NCBI GenBank assembly: GCA_026770595.1
Contig: MU633940.1
Coordinates: 1 to 19,113, forward strand
DNA length: 19,113 bases
Origin: Ochromonadaceae sp. CCMP2298
Taxonomy: Eukaryota > Sar > Synurophyceae > Ochromonadales > Ochromonadaceae
Reading direction: 5' to 3'
Numbering within the stretch: the first letter of the stretch is position 1; every line of letters starts with the position of its first letter. Position numbers and translations under genes: made by a program. This document shows, in pieces, positions 7,247 through 15,897 of this stretch. The notes beneath the pieces were generated by a model. That model saw only the letters and a program-made list of their open reading frames with translations, did no database searches and was not told the origin of the DNA.

Positions 7247-10200
7247 ATGCGCTTCAAGAAGCAGTTGATCACACTAGCGGTGCTGTTGACATGGCTACGG
7301 TTATTTACCGAATCTCGGGTGCTAAACAAAGATGACGAACATCTGCTCGTCAAGCTGCGTAAGAAGGGCGGTGGGAGCAGCGGGAAGGTGCAGGGCAGCA
7401 AGAGCGTCAGGGCACATCTGGGGAAGAAGGAGAGCGCCTTCAAGTTCTCGCGAGCCTCGTCTGCTGATGAGGAGGACGCGGTGCTATTTGAGTATGTCTT
7501 CGTCCACCTGTTCCGCACGATACGAAAGTCGCTCCGCGTCCTGTCAGGTCTGATACGAGTCTGCGGCGACACACTCGCGGGCGTGCTCAGCGGTGTCGTG
7601 AAGACCACAGGAGGCATTTTCAACCTCGCTGCCAACGTGTTTTTGCTTCTATCAACACACCTGGAGGCCTACCATAACAAGCAGATCCTCCTGCTATCCT
7701 CCAACACCTCGCAGCCGCTGCCGTGGGTGCGCGCCTCTCGCAACTTCTTGGGCGACGTGAGCGGCAAGTGCTCGCACGGCCTGAGCAGCTCCGCCGCCCT
7801 GCTGCGCGGAGTAGGCGAGGCCTGCATCTTCACGGGCGACATACTGGAGTCCATGACGCTGGGGCTGGGCGAGGCTCTGCAGGACTCCTTCTGGGGTCTG
7901 GAGGTGGTGAGCAACTCGAGCAACAGCGTGGTGCAGTACCTGCTGCGCATCGACCACCAGCACAAGCCCCCCACTTCTCCTCCCGCTCGTAGCACCACCA
8001 CACCCGCCTATGGGGCGCCGCATAACGCGAGCAGCGCCTGTCATGTGCCAGCAGAGGACATCCCCAATAACAGCTCGCGCCCATCCATCCCTGGTCCGGC
8101 AGAGAGACCTGTGGGTCTCAGCGAGGCACAGAGGTCAGCAGACTCCAGTGCAGATAAAGTCACCCCAGACTCTGCGCCTGCTGATCTGTCTTTCGCAGCG
8201 AATTCTTCTTTTCACGAGAACGGGAGCAGGGAGGGTGCGGGGAATGATGCGGGGGAGGGGAGCAGTGGGTCGCCCCTCGACGGTGCGCCCACGGAGAGCG
8301 GCGAGGATGCTGCTGTGCCTGACGAAGAGGACGTAGACAATGCCGGCGGGGCTGCAAGCGAATCAGATGCTGACAGGAGTGGGGCTCGTAGCAGCGTTGC
8401 GATATGGGAATCGTTTCGCTACCTCGTGCATGAACTGCCCTACGTGGCCGTGAACGAGGCGCAAATACTGTGCGGCATCGTGGTTGACGTCTTCTCTACG
8501 ATGGGCTCCTTGTCCCAGCAGCTGGCGGCCACGATGATGGAGGCCAGCGAGCTCAACGCGCGCATCGACGTGCCCTCGCAGGGTCCCTTCTTCATGCTGG
8601 CCATGTCCGCCACCTCCCTGCTGAGCGTGCTGCCCTTCCCCAACGTGCGCATGCGCCTAGCCACGATGGTGACCTTCAGCTCCGTGCTATACGTGTCCTT
8701 CATCACGACCGAGAGCATGCAACGCAGCCGCCTGATCCAGCAGACAGCAGTGACATCCGTGCACGCGCTGCTGCAGCAGCAGACCCAGCAGCACAGCCGC
8801 AGCGCGGGCCGCAGCCAGGGCCTCTTCCTGGGCAACGCCTCGTCCCCCAGCCCCAGGACCGCGCAAAAGTTCCGCGACACGCGCAGGCCGAGCGTCGAGG
8901 CCTCCAGCGGACAGGGGGACACTGGGGATGCGCACATGGGGGCGCAGGTGGTGTTCGAAGATGCCCTCTGGTTCAACGGGGTGCTGCTCTCGCTGTGGGA
9001 GGTGCTGGACGGCGACTTCAGCACTGGCGGCCTGGGCCCCTACATCAGCGACATGTACGCAGAGATGGTCAACGCTGAGCTGGCCAAGATACCCCCCGGA
9101 GTGGCCAACGCGCGGCTGAAGAGGTTTGAGCTGGGCCACAGCTGCCCCCTGCTCAAGGGCGTGCGAGTGACCGTCACGCGCAACTACACCTGCATCGCGG
9201 AGGCAGTAGCCGCCGATCCCTTCCACGAGTACGCGTCAGAGAACAGCACATTCTCGGGTCAGAGTAGCCCTAGATTCCAGGAGGGCGGGAAGGCGGAGAG
9301 CGAGCCTGAGCATGCGCATGCACACGCCTCCTCCCCTGTGGGCGATTCCGAGCAGCCGTACCACGTTCATAACAGCAGCGACAGCAGCGAAGGTATTGAT
9401 AGCGGTATTGGGAGCGGGAGCAATGAAAGTAGAGGGAGCAATAGCAGTAACGGGAGCAGTAGCGGTAGGAGTGCAGCGAGGGGGAACAGCAGCTTTTCCT
9501 GGGAGGAAGAGGAGGGACCTCGGCCGCACAAGGGCAGCACTTTTGGCTTTCTCGCAGGGAAGACGAACTTCCTGAACCCCGACCTCTACGCAGACCGGAA
9601 CCTGTCGCAGGTGCTGGGCAGCATCTTTCACTTCATCCAGGAGAAAAGCACGGCTATCAACATGAACCCCCTCAGGAAGCAGAGCCAGCAGCAGCAGGAG
9701 GAGCAGCCGGACGATAATTCCGACAGATCCGGAGAAGTCCCCATATTCCTGGAGCAGTTCAGCGCAAGCTGCGACCGCGTGGTGCTGGACCTGGATCTGG
9801 TCTACGCGTCCCGGGACATGGACGTCGTGCTGTCCCTTCGCTCGAACGACCTCAAGAGCCTCGTGCCCGAGATGACAGTGACCCTGTCCGAGGTGCACCT
9901 GTCCGGCCAGCTAAGGCTGGGGCTGCAGCTAACCCCCGACTACCCCTTCATTGGCGACGCACAGGTGAGTGCACCGCCAACCTTGATGTCCCTGCACGCA
10001 CACCTGCTCTAATGCCTACCCCCAACCCCCGTCTCCCTGCATGACATATTCCGGTAGGTGTCATTCATGCAGCCTCCCCAGATGGGTTTCACGCTAAGCA
10101 GCTTCGGGGGCTTAGAGTTGTCCACTGTGCCGTACGCCTACTACTGGGTCAACTCCACCATGCACTGGCTCCTCGAACAGGTGAGGTCAACACCACCGCT

Positions 10201-10708
10201 GCTGTCCGCTGTCACTAACATTCCCTCCTCTGACCCCCATCCGCAGTACACGACTCCCAACTTCGTCACGCTGGACCTGCGGCACACCATCTGCCCCAGC
10301 TGCGACGCCATCACGGTCGTGCCGCCCACTTTCCGCGAAGTGCTGATCGACGCGGTGCGCTTCCTGAACGCCACCGTGGCCGTGGCGCAAACACAGCTGC
10401 GCGACTTCGCTCTGCACGTGCGTGCCGACCTGCAGACCATAAAGGAGCGCTCTCTGCGCGACAACACCCTGCAGCTGCTCCACTGCGGGCAGAGCTTTGC
10501 GCGCTGGGCGGTGCTGAAGATCCGCCTGGTGGCGTCCAGGCATGGCTTTCACCTTGGCCTGGGCCCACCCCAGGAGGCGCGCACCGCTCAGCCTGAGGGA
10601 CAGAGCAGCGAAGCAGAGACCAGTGCGGCCGAGGGCGGCAGTGGCAGTACAGGCGACTCCGAGGGAGAGGAGGCGACGGAGGAGGAGAAGCAAGCGCAGG
10701 GCGTATAG
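7247..10708 (+). CDS. SMP-domain lipid-transfer protein, three exons
   Basis: Exons 7247..9964, 10058..10180 and 10247..10708 give 1100 residues. Introns of 93 and 66 nt have donors GTGAGT and GTGAGG and branch sites CTAAT and CTAAC. ATG 7247 is chosen because it starts a signal-like peptide (MRFKKQLITLAVLLTWLRLF). Residues 96-140 are Gly-rich and hydrophobic, and a hydrophobic hairpin lies at about 445-490. An SMP domain starts near 575 (FNGVLLSLWEVLDGDF, then FELGHSCPLLKGVRV), is interrupted by a Ser/Asn/Gly/Glu-rich insert at about 660-830, and resumes with RVVLDLDLVYA, LSGQLRLGLQL, YPFIGDAQVSFMQPP and LDLRH to about 963. SMP domains in E-Syt/tricalbin, Mmm1 and TEX2 carry lipids at ER contact sites. 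The tail is acidic. No C2 domain is seen. The exact target membrane is unknown. A 40-codon upstream frame (7216-7335) overlaps the start. Confidence 0.85.
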
Positions 10709-10927
10709 TAACGGAATAGTAAGAGAATGTCGATAAAAGGCCTGCAGTGCCCGCATCCTACGAGAAGAGACACGACGCGCAGTTTTGCGTCTGTCCCGTA
10801 GTGCGGGCAGCCTCAGGCATGTACACATTGGTTCACTTGTTCATAACTTTAACATTTTACACATCGGAACGTACGGCGGAATATGCAAAAGAATCTGCTC
10901 TGCATTTGCTCTGCATTTGCTCTGCGT
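10709..10927. other. Convergent 3' space of genes 4 and 5, with 11-bp tandem repeat
   Basis: The 219 nt between two stop codons hold three tandem 11-bp units, GCTCTGCATTT twice and a diverged third, at 10897-10929, which runs into the end of gene 5. No gene is seen. Transcripts from both sides must end here or overlap. Confidence 0.6.
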
Positions 10928-11704
10928 TCACTTCTTCCGGAACAAACATCTGAACAGCCAGGACTTCAGCGAAGCCACTTTCGCCAATAGAACCTGGAGC
11001 GGGTTTCTCTTGAGTCGCTGGATGACGCTGGCAGCCTCGTCGTTCATGGCCTGCAGACTCTTTATCATCGCCTGCTGCTCCTCCGTGCGCCTGATTGCCA
11101 ACGCGTACCTGTCCTTCAGCAGCTTCGTCTCCCTCAGACACTTGCTCATAGCGTCAGCGCTGGTCCTGACATCAACCACCAGTTTCTGATTCGCGTCTGT
11201 CTTGGTCTTCAGCGCGCTCTGCGCCTCCTCCAGCTGCGCCTCCGCCTCCATCACTCGAGATGAGCAGCCCTCCTGCGTCTGCTGCACCCTCGCCATGCTC
11301 TCCTCTAGGTCTTTCGCTTTCTTCGCGAAGACAGCCGTTTCAGCTTGCTTCGTGTTCTGCTGCTTCCGTAAGAGCGCGAGCTCAGCCTTAGATTCATCTC
11401 TCTCCCTCCCCGCTGTAGCCACCGCACCCGCAAGACTCTTTGCCTCGGCTGCAAATGCCTCGGTGCTCTTTGCACATTCCCTACTGACTTCTTCCAACTT
11501 GCCCACCTGTGTCTTGTGCGATGCCTGTGCTTGATCGAGTTGGCTCTGCAAAGACGATTTTTCGGCCTTGACTACGCCTAAATCAAGCTGTAGCCGATTG
11601 AGCTCCTCTGCAGACCCGATCTCCCTATCCGCCTGACTGCTCACTTGAACCAGTACCGAAGCGGCCAGCAGCAGGCAAATAATGAGCAGCAGTCTTCCCT
11701 CCAT
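10928..11704 (-). CDS. Secreted coiled-coil protein
   Basis: A single exon of 258 residues. ATG 11704 is preferred over the in-frame ATG at 11872 because it starts a textbook signal peptide (MEGRLLLIICLLLAASVLV) with likely cleavage near SSQA; the longer start would bury it behind 56 residues. Residues 30-230 are a heptad-like coiled coil rich in Ala, Glu, Lys and Gln (EELNRLQLDLGVVKAEKSSL, AEAQLEEAQSALKTK). The C-terminus is basic and amphipathic (LKSWLFRCLFRKK) and could touch a membrane. It has three cysteines in the mature chain besides one near the end. No family is recognised; coiled coils give poor homology evidence. It faces the SMP gene tail to tail and is divergent from the TFIIS-like gene. 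Confidence 0.82.
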   Translation of the reverse strand: MEGRLLLIICLLLAASVLVQVSSQADREIGSAEELNRLQLDLGVVKAEKSSLQSQLDQAQASHKTQVGKLEEVSRECAKSTEAFAAEAKSLAGAVATAGRERDESKAELALLRKQQNTKQAETAVFAKKAKDLEESMARVQQTQEGCSSRVMEAEAQLEEAQSALKTKTDANQKLVVDVRTSADAMSKCLRETKLLKDRYALAIRRTEEQQAMIKSLQAMNDEAASVIQRLKRNPLQVLLAKVASLKSWLFRCLFRKK

Positions 11705-11785
11705 CTGGTTTGGTTTTGCTGCAAAGTGCTGAGGACAGTGAAGATTGATACGTGGATGCTGTGTGGAAGTCTGGCAAGGCAGAGC

Positions 11786-11836
11786 GTCCTGGGCAGAGAG
11801 CAGTCCTAGGCAGAGAGGATTCCTGGGCAGAGGGAG
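11786..11836. repeat. Three 17-bp tandem repeats
   Basis: Units GTCCTGGGCAGAGAGCA, GTCCTAGGCAGAGAGGA and TTCCTGGGCAGAGGGAG follow directly at 11786, 11803 and 11820. They lie 82 to 132 nt upstream of the chosen start of gene 5, in its 5' leader or promoter. Confidence 0.85.
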
Positions 11837-11891
11837 AATAAGTGGATAGTATGCGAAGCATCCAGAAACCATCTGAATTCGTCATTGGACG

Positions 11892-11941
11892 AAGATTTTA
11901 AATCTTTTCACCATGTGGTCAAAAAGTCCAAATTTTGGACT
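11892..11941. repeat. Two neighbouring palindromes with 1-nt centres
   Basis: AAGATTT-T-AAATCTT spans 11892-11906 and AGTCCAAA-T-TTTGGACT spans 11925-11941. Each alone could be chance in a region this size. They are noted because they sit together in a divergent promoter region. Confidence 0.6.
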
Positions 11942-12121
11942 CCAAAAGGCCAAAAAGGCCAAAAAATATGCTCGAGCGAAAAAGCAAAGGGGAGGAGGAT
12001 CCCGGTGGGATCATCCTTCATGGTCACCGCAGATACCTCGTAGACCTTCGAGCGTTGGAAGTGACGTTGGTGATACAAGGCTTCGGTGTGGTCACTTCGG
12101 CTGGTGTGACAGTGCGCGAGC

Positions 12122-13261
12122 ATGGAGGACAGGGGAGCACTAGGCGTGCGCAACATCAAGAAGGAGCTCGAGAAGCTCATGGAGGATGCAGGAGGGGCCA
12201 CGGAGCAGGCGATTGACCTGCTGTGCGCCCTGGAGAAGCTGTCACTATCCGCGCAGATAATCAAGGATATGAAACTGGGCCCCCTGCTGTCGAACTTGAA
12301 CAAGAAGTTCAAGGACGCTTCGCCCCAGCTGGGAGAGAAGGTGAAGGCCATCATGGGCGCCTACAAAAAGATCCTTTTTGCATCAACCTCGGCACTAGGG
12401 ACGAAACAGCCCTCGTCTGCTGCAGTCGCCGCAGCGTCATCGGAGACTGCGACAAGCAAAAGTACTGAGGGGCAGCAGGTGGCGACTAAGCAGGGGAAGG
12501 AGGTTAAGGATGCGAGGGAGGAAGGCGTAGCTTTTATAAAACCAGTTGCGAGCGAGTCATCATCCGGCCTTGCATCGAGTTCGGCCACAGAAAATGGATC
12601 TGCCGCTGGAAAATCGAGTGGTGGAGTCTCGGCTGCCGCGGTGCCTGCGATGAACGAACTGCGCAGGATGATTCTGTCCATGTTCCAGAGATTGCTGGTC
12701 GAGAGTGGCAGCCTAGCTGCCCAGGCAGATGCTACCGCGCGCAAGATCGAAGCCGCCCTAAATGCCAATATTTCTAGCGTCACATCGAAGAACCCGTACT
12801 CCAACAAGGCGAAGTCGCTGATATTCAATCTGAAGAAGAACCAGGTGCGTGGCAGCTGCAATGGTTGCTCCTGCTATTGTTGCTCCTACTGTTGTCGCTC
12901 CTGCTATTCTTGCTCATACTGTTGTCGCTCCTACTGTGCGCTCTTATCCAGCTTTCATCTCCAACACCTCGCCTCACACCCAACTGCCACTGTTCAGGGT
13001 CTCTGCGCAAACGTAGCTGCGGGGACCATCACGGGGGAGCAGCTCGTGACCCTCTCTGCCGCAGACCTCGCCTCGCACGACCAGCGCGTGACCAGGGAGA
13101 AGCTGCAGGCGCAGCAGCTGCAATCACGGCGCACAGACTGGCTGGAGGAGAACAAAAAAAGTCTGCAGGCCGACATAGGCATCGATCCCAATAATACCTG
13201 GCAGTACGACGACGATGACGAGCGAATGTCAGAGCCCGACGCTGATCCTCCAGACATATGA
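12122..13261 (+). CDS. TFIIS-like elongation factor lacking the zinc ribbon
   Basis: Exons 12122..12844 and 12998..13261 give 328 residues. The 153-nt intron (donor GTGCGT, acceptor TTCAG) is a multiple of three without stops; it is called because splicing restores the domain (NLKKNQ|GLCANVAAGTITGEQ). Residues 10-85 match a TFIIS N-terminal (LW) domain: AIDLLCALEKLSLSAQIIKD, then GPLLSNLNKK. An Ala/Ser/Thr linker follows. Residues 177-290 match the central TFS2M domain that binds RNA polymerase II: ARKIEAALN, NKAKSLIFNLK, ITGEQLVTLSAADLAS and REKL. Canonical TFIIS then has a C-terminal Cys4 zinc ribbon with the Asp-Glu pair that drives RNA cleavage. Here the last 38 residues have no Cys and end in an acidic tail (YDDDDERMSEPD). 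A nuclear elongation or regulatory role without cleavage activity is inferred. Confidence 0.86.
   Translation: MEDRGALGVRNIKKELEKLMEDAGGATEQAIDLLCALEKLSLSAQIIKDMKLGPLLSNLNKKFKDASPQLGEKVKAIMGAYKKILFASTSALGTKQPSSAAVAAASSETATSKSTEGQQVATKQGKEVKDAREEGVAFIKPVASESSSGLASSSATENGSAAGKSSGGVSAAAVPAMNELRRMILSMFQRLLVESGSLAAQADATARKIEAALNANISSVTSKNPYSNKAKSLIFNLKKNQVRGSCNGCSCYCCSYCCRSCYSCSYCCRSYCALLSSFHLQHLASHPTATVQGLCANVAAGTITGEQLVTLSAADLASHDQRVTREKLQAQQLQSRRTDWLEENKKSLQADIGIDPNNTWQYDDDDERMSEPDADPPDI
12865..12939 (+). repeat. 15-nt pyrimidine-rich tandem repeat inside the TFIIS-like gene intron
   Basis: Five imperfect units such as TTGCTCCTGCTATTG and TCGCTCCTACTGTTG start at 12865, 12880, 12895, 12910 and 12925. 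Because 15 is a multiple of three and no stop arises, unspliced RNA would read a Cys/Ser/Tyr-rich insert. It has no match to the TFS2M fold on either side, which supports an intron. Confidence 0.88.
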
Positions 13262-13515
13262 TGTGACTCACTAGACTGTACCTGTACCTCACGTGTCTTC
13301 TGCGCTTTTCACTTGCTGCGCTGAATACGCGAATAAGAATAAATGCAAGGTTGTGCGATACACTACTTTCTCTTCTTGCAGTCTTCTCTTCTCTTATCGG
13401 TTAAAGCATCGGAAATATTTATAATTGATGAATGTGAAAGGAACCTATTCTACAGAGTTATCATTGGCTGATGAATCGCCAGCTGATGAATCAGTCCACC
13501 GTCTCCAGATCGGCA
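13262..13515. other. Convergent 3' space of genes 6 and 7
   Basis: The 254 nt contain AATAAA at 13338-13343, a possible polyadenylation signal for the plus gene, 77 nt after its stop. No zinc-ribbon exon and no hydrophobic exon that would complete either neighbour is found here. Confidence 0.5.
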
Positions 13516-14367
13516 TCAAAATGAATAGAACTTCCGACCACTGATGATGGTGACGACTACAAGCACTACGACCCAAAGGATCAGGAGTCCCAGCGACCAG
13601 AGGAAAAAATAAAATGTTTGGAGTGTTTTTTTGCCTATGCACTTTCCGGTCCATGGGCAGTGATGGTCGAGTGAGGTGATACAGAAACCGCAGTCGTGAC
13701 AGTGCGCCGAGTTTTGTGGTCGGTTTATGTTGCAGCGTCCGCACTCGTATGTGGGCGGGGTGCGACTGTTCAACACTCGGCGGCTACGCGGAGGAGGAAT
13801 AACCATCGCCGAAGACTGTCTGCTGGAGTCCTCAGCCTTGTTGCCTGCCTCCAGATCACCGATGAGATTCGCGTCGCTTCCCCCGCTGCTGCCAACAGCG
13901 GCTACTGCACCCACAACCACCCCATTCTCACAAGCTGTGGCCAATAACTGCTCTTGAACCGGGGGGCATCTCGGTTGAACAGCTCTACTGCTGGCTTGAC
14001 CACTACTGCTGACAGTCCCGCCACCGGAGGGCTCTTCCACCAGCTCGCCGTTCGCGAGCTGATTCTTCGGAACCAGCACGATCCCGGGATCAGAACAGGC
14101 AGTTAGCGAGAAGAACGTCAGCGCAACAGCCGCCAGTAGCACGGTAACTGCAACAATTGCGGAACCCCACAATTGCGCTATGTTGTGGATGAAAAGGACC
14201 GAGAGCCCTATGATGAGGACGTACGTTACCGTCATGCAGAACCAGTCTGGCCCCACGAAGCATTGCTGGGGGAACTTTGTGTTCTTCTTGCCGCAGATGA
14301 GGTGGGATCGACCTATGCGTTTGCAGCAGTAAAATTCATCATCGTCGATCAAATCGCTGCTGTACAT
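13516..14367 (-). CDS. DHHC palmitoyltransferase, short form ending after TM3
   Basis: A single exon of 283 residues from ATG 14367. DHHC proteins are membrane enzymes that transfer palmitate from acyl-CoA to protein cysteines. Two membrane segments lie at about 43-66 and 69-92, followed by the family DPG motif (SDPGIV). A Ser/Gly-rich cytosolic insert of about 100 residues precedes the zinc-binding Cys-rich domain: YECGRCNINRPQNSAHC, HDCGFC, then DHHCPW at 234-239 with the catalytic Cys at 237, and CIG. TM3 follows at about 253-276. The protein then ends with SGRKFYSF. Family members normally have a fourth membrane segment and TTxE and PaCCT motifs after this; none is visible in the next 250 nt in any minus frame. 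It is convergent with the TFIIS-like gene and divergent from ARPC4. Enzyme identity is firm; activity is uncertain. Confidence 0.9.
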   Translation of the reverse strand: MYSSDLIDDDEFYCCKRIGRSHLICGKKNTKFPQQCFVGPDWFCMTVTYVLIIGLSVLFIHNIAQLWGSAIVAVTVLLAAVALTFFSLTACSDPGIVLVPKNQLANGELVEEPSGGGTVSSSGQASSRAVQPRCPPVQEQLLATACENGVVVGAVAAVGSSGGSDANLIGDLEAGNKAEDSSRQSSAMVIPPPRSRRVLNSRTPPTYECGRCNINRPQNSAHCHDCGFCITSLDHHCPWTGKCIGKKTLQTFYFFLWSLGLLILWVVVLVVVTIISGRKFYSF

Positions 14368-14796
14368 GGCTAAGACGGACGTAGGCTAGAGGCTGGTTCG
14401 GCAGACGATAAGATCCTGGTCTGGCCGCGCCCCCTGCTGTCACGGAGGCTGGTTCCGGTCTGGTCTGGTCGCTGTACAGACTCCATCCCAGGAAGCATCT
14501 CAAGCAGTTCAATTGTTCAATTCCTCCAGAACTCCAGGAACTGATCAAGACCAAAATTCCATGCAGAATTTTGGTCTTTGAGTGATCCGGGTTGTCAACT
14601 AAAAGGGCTTTGATAGGGAAAGCGATCACAATTCTTGATCTCTTATCTCGTTGTCGCGATCCAAGCCCCCCGTCGCGTTCTAGATCGCTCGTTTGCGCAG
14701 AGGTCCCCATCTACGTTCACTTCGTGACCGAGGAGAGCGCTGAGGTGCTGTCTTGCAGGTCCAACTTTCTTTTAGCGGCGACAAGCAAATCTAAAG
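14368..14796. promoter_or_regulatory. Divergent intergenic region between genes 7 and 8
   Basis: This 429-nt region holds a direct repeat GTTCAATT (2 copies, about 14507-14522), the hairpin at 14547-14578 and otherwise mixed sequence. It should carry the promoters and 5' leaders of the DHHC gene and ARPC4. Open frames extending beyond the called starts are not supported. Confidence 0.55.
14547..14578. repeat. 13-bp perfect inverted repeat with 6-nt loop
   Basis: AAGACCAAAATTC at 14547-14559 is the exact reverse complement of GAATTTTGGTCTT at 14566-14578, around CATGCA. TGATC words flank it on both sides (14542-14546 and 14582-14586). It lies 180 nt upstream of the DHHC start and 218 nt upstream of the ARPC4 ATG. 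Confidence 0.9.
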
Positions 14797-15639
14797 ATGG
14801 TGGGTAGCGTATTATTTGTTTTCCAAGATGTCGATCTGAAAGCGGGCTTACCTAACCCTTACAATGCCTTCCCTTGCCCCCCCTCGTTATACCAGACGAG
14901 CGCGTTGAAGCCTTATCTGGACGCGGTACAGGCCACGCTCACGGCTGCAGCATGTGTGAGGAATTTCCCCTCGCAAACCGTGGAAAGGCACAACAAGCCC
15001 GAGGTGGAAGTGAGGTAAGCGCTTCAGCGCGTTTCTTCGCAGCGGAATGTGATATCACCCCTGGGCGTTTCTTTGTCGCCCCTTTCTCTCTTTAACCCCC
15101 TTCGCTCACCTACAGGGGGAGCAAGGAGCTGATCCTCAACCAGGTGTTGGTGTCCCGCAGTGAGAACGAGTCTTGCCTTATCGAGCCCTCGATAAACTCC
15201 GTGCGCGTGTCGATAAAGATCAAGCAGGCGGACGAGATCGAGGAGATCTTGTGCCACAAGTTCACACGCTTCTTGATGCAGAGGGCGGAGCAGTTCATAA
15301 TCATGCGCAGGAAGGCCGTGACAGGGTACGACGTCAGCTTCCTGATTACCCACACACACCTGGAGAAGATGTGGAAGCACAAGCTGGTCGACTTTATTAT
15401 ACAGGTAAGACACAGCACATATGGTTTCAAGCATCCCTTCGTGGCACTTACAACCCTTGACTCCAAGCACATTTTCCTGACATTAACCCCCACCCATGAT
15501 TTCCTCCATTATATATGTTAACACCTTGCTTGCATTGCAGTTCATGGAGGACATCGACAAGGAAATCAGCGGTATGAAGATCGCAATCAACGCACGAGCC
15601 AGAGTAGTAGCGTCCGAATACATGAAGCAGTTTAACTGA
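14797..15639 (+). CDS. ARPC4: Actin-related protein 2/3 complex subunit 4
   Basis: Coding exons are 14797..14799 (the ATG alone), 14896..15014, 15116..15404 and 15541..15639, giving 169 residues against 168 in the human protein. Introns are 96, 101 and 136 nt with donors GTGGGT, GTAAGC and GTAAGA and branch sites CTAAC, TTAAC and TTAAC. The spliced protein starts [16 protein letters not shown] and keeps family landmarks: [75 protein letters not shown] and NARAR. ARPC4 forms the structural core of the Arp2/3 complex with ARPC2 and supports branched actin nucleation at membranes. The unspliced frame also starts at this ATG, but its 32 extra residues do not fit the family. Identity is very secure. 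Confidence 0.96.
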
Positions 15640-15897
15640 GCAATCTATTTCGTTATAAGTTAGAAGTTCGTTAAGCGAACGAAAAAGGTAACAAGAGATC
15701 AAACGCGCGGATGCAACATTTCTGACTCTGTCGATAAATAGGAGGTGGTACTTTGACACTGAGTGCTTCAAGCAAGGACACCCTAAATTCCGATAGAGAC
15801 GAAAGCACATCCTCTATTCTATTCGGGCCAAAGGAATACGCTGGGTAGTTACTATACAGATAATATAGCACCTGCGGTCGGGGGGCATAGTGCCAGC
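15640..15897. other. Convergent 3' space of genes 8 and 9
   Basis: These 258 nt hold only a weak inverted repeat (TTCGTT..AACGAA near 15668-15684) and no gene. Open frames here are AT-rich and overlap the ends of the flanking genes. Confidence 0.5.

Larger units (their letters stand above)
11705..12121. promoter_or_regulatory. Divergent intergenic region between genes 5 and 6
   Basis: This 417-nt region contains the 17-bp tandem repeat (11786-11836), two short palindromes with 1-nt centres (11892-11906 and 11925-11941) and repeated GGCCAAAAA words at about 11947-11968. No TATA box is obvious. Overlapping open frames on both strands are not supported as genes. Confidence 0.55.

Noticed and set aside
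9236-9898. 220-codon minus open frame inside the SMP gene
   Set aside because: It lies opposite the SMP insert and second SMP half; codon bias of the true gene explains it.
12845-12997. Cys/Ser/Tyr-rich coding insert in the TFIIS-like protein
   Set aside because: The stretch interrupts the TFS2M domain, is a low-complexity 15-nt repeat and is bounded by GT and a pyrimidine-AG acceptor. An intron explains it better, though retention is possible.
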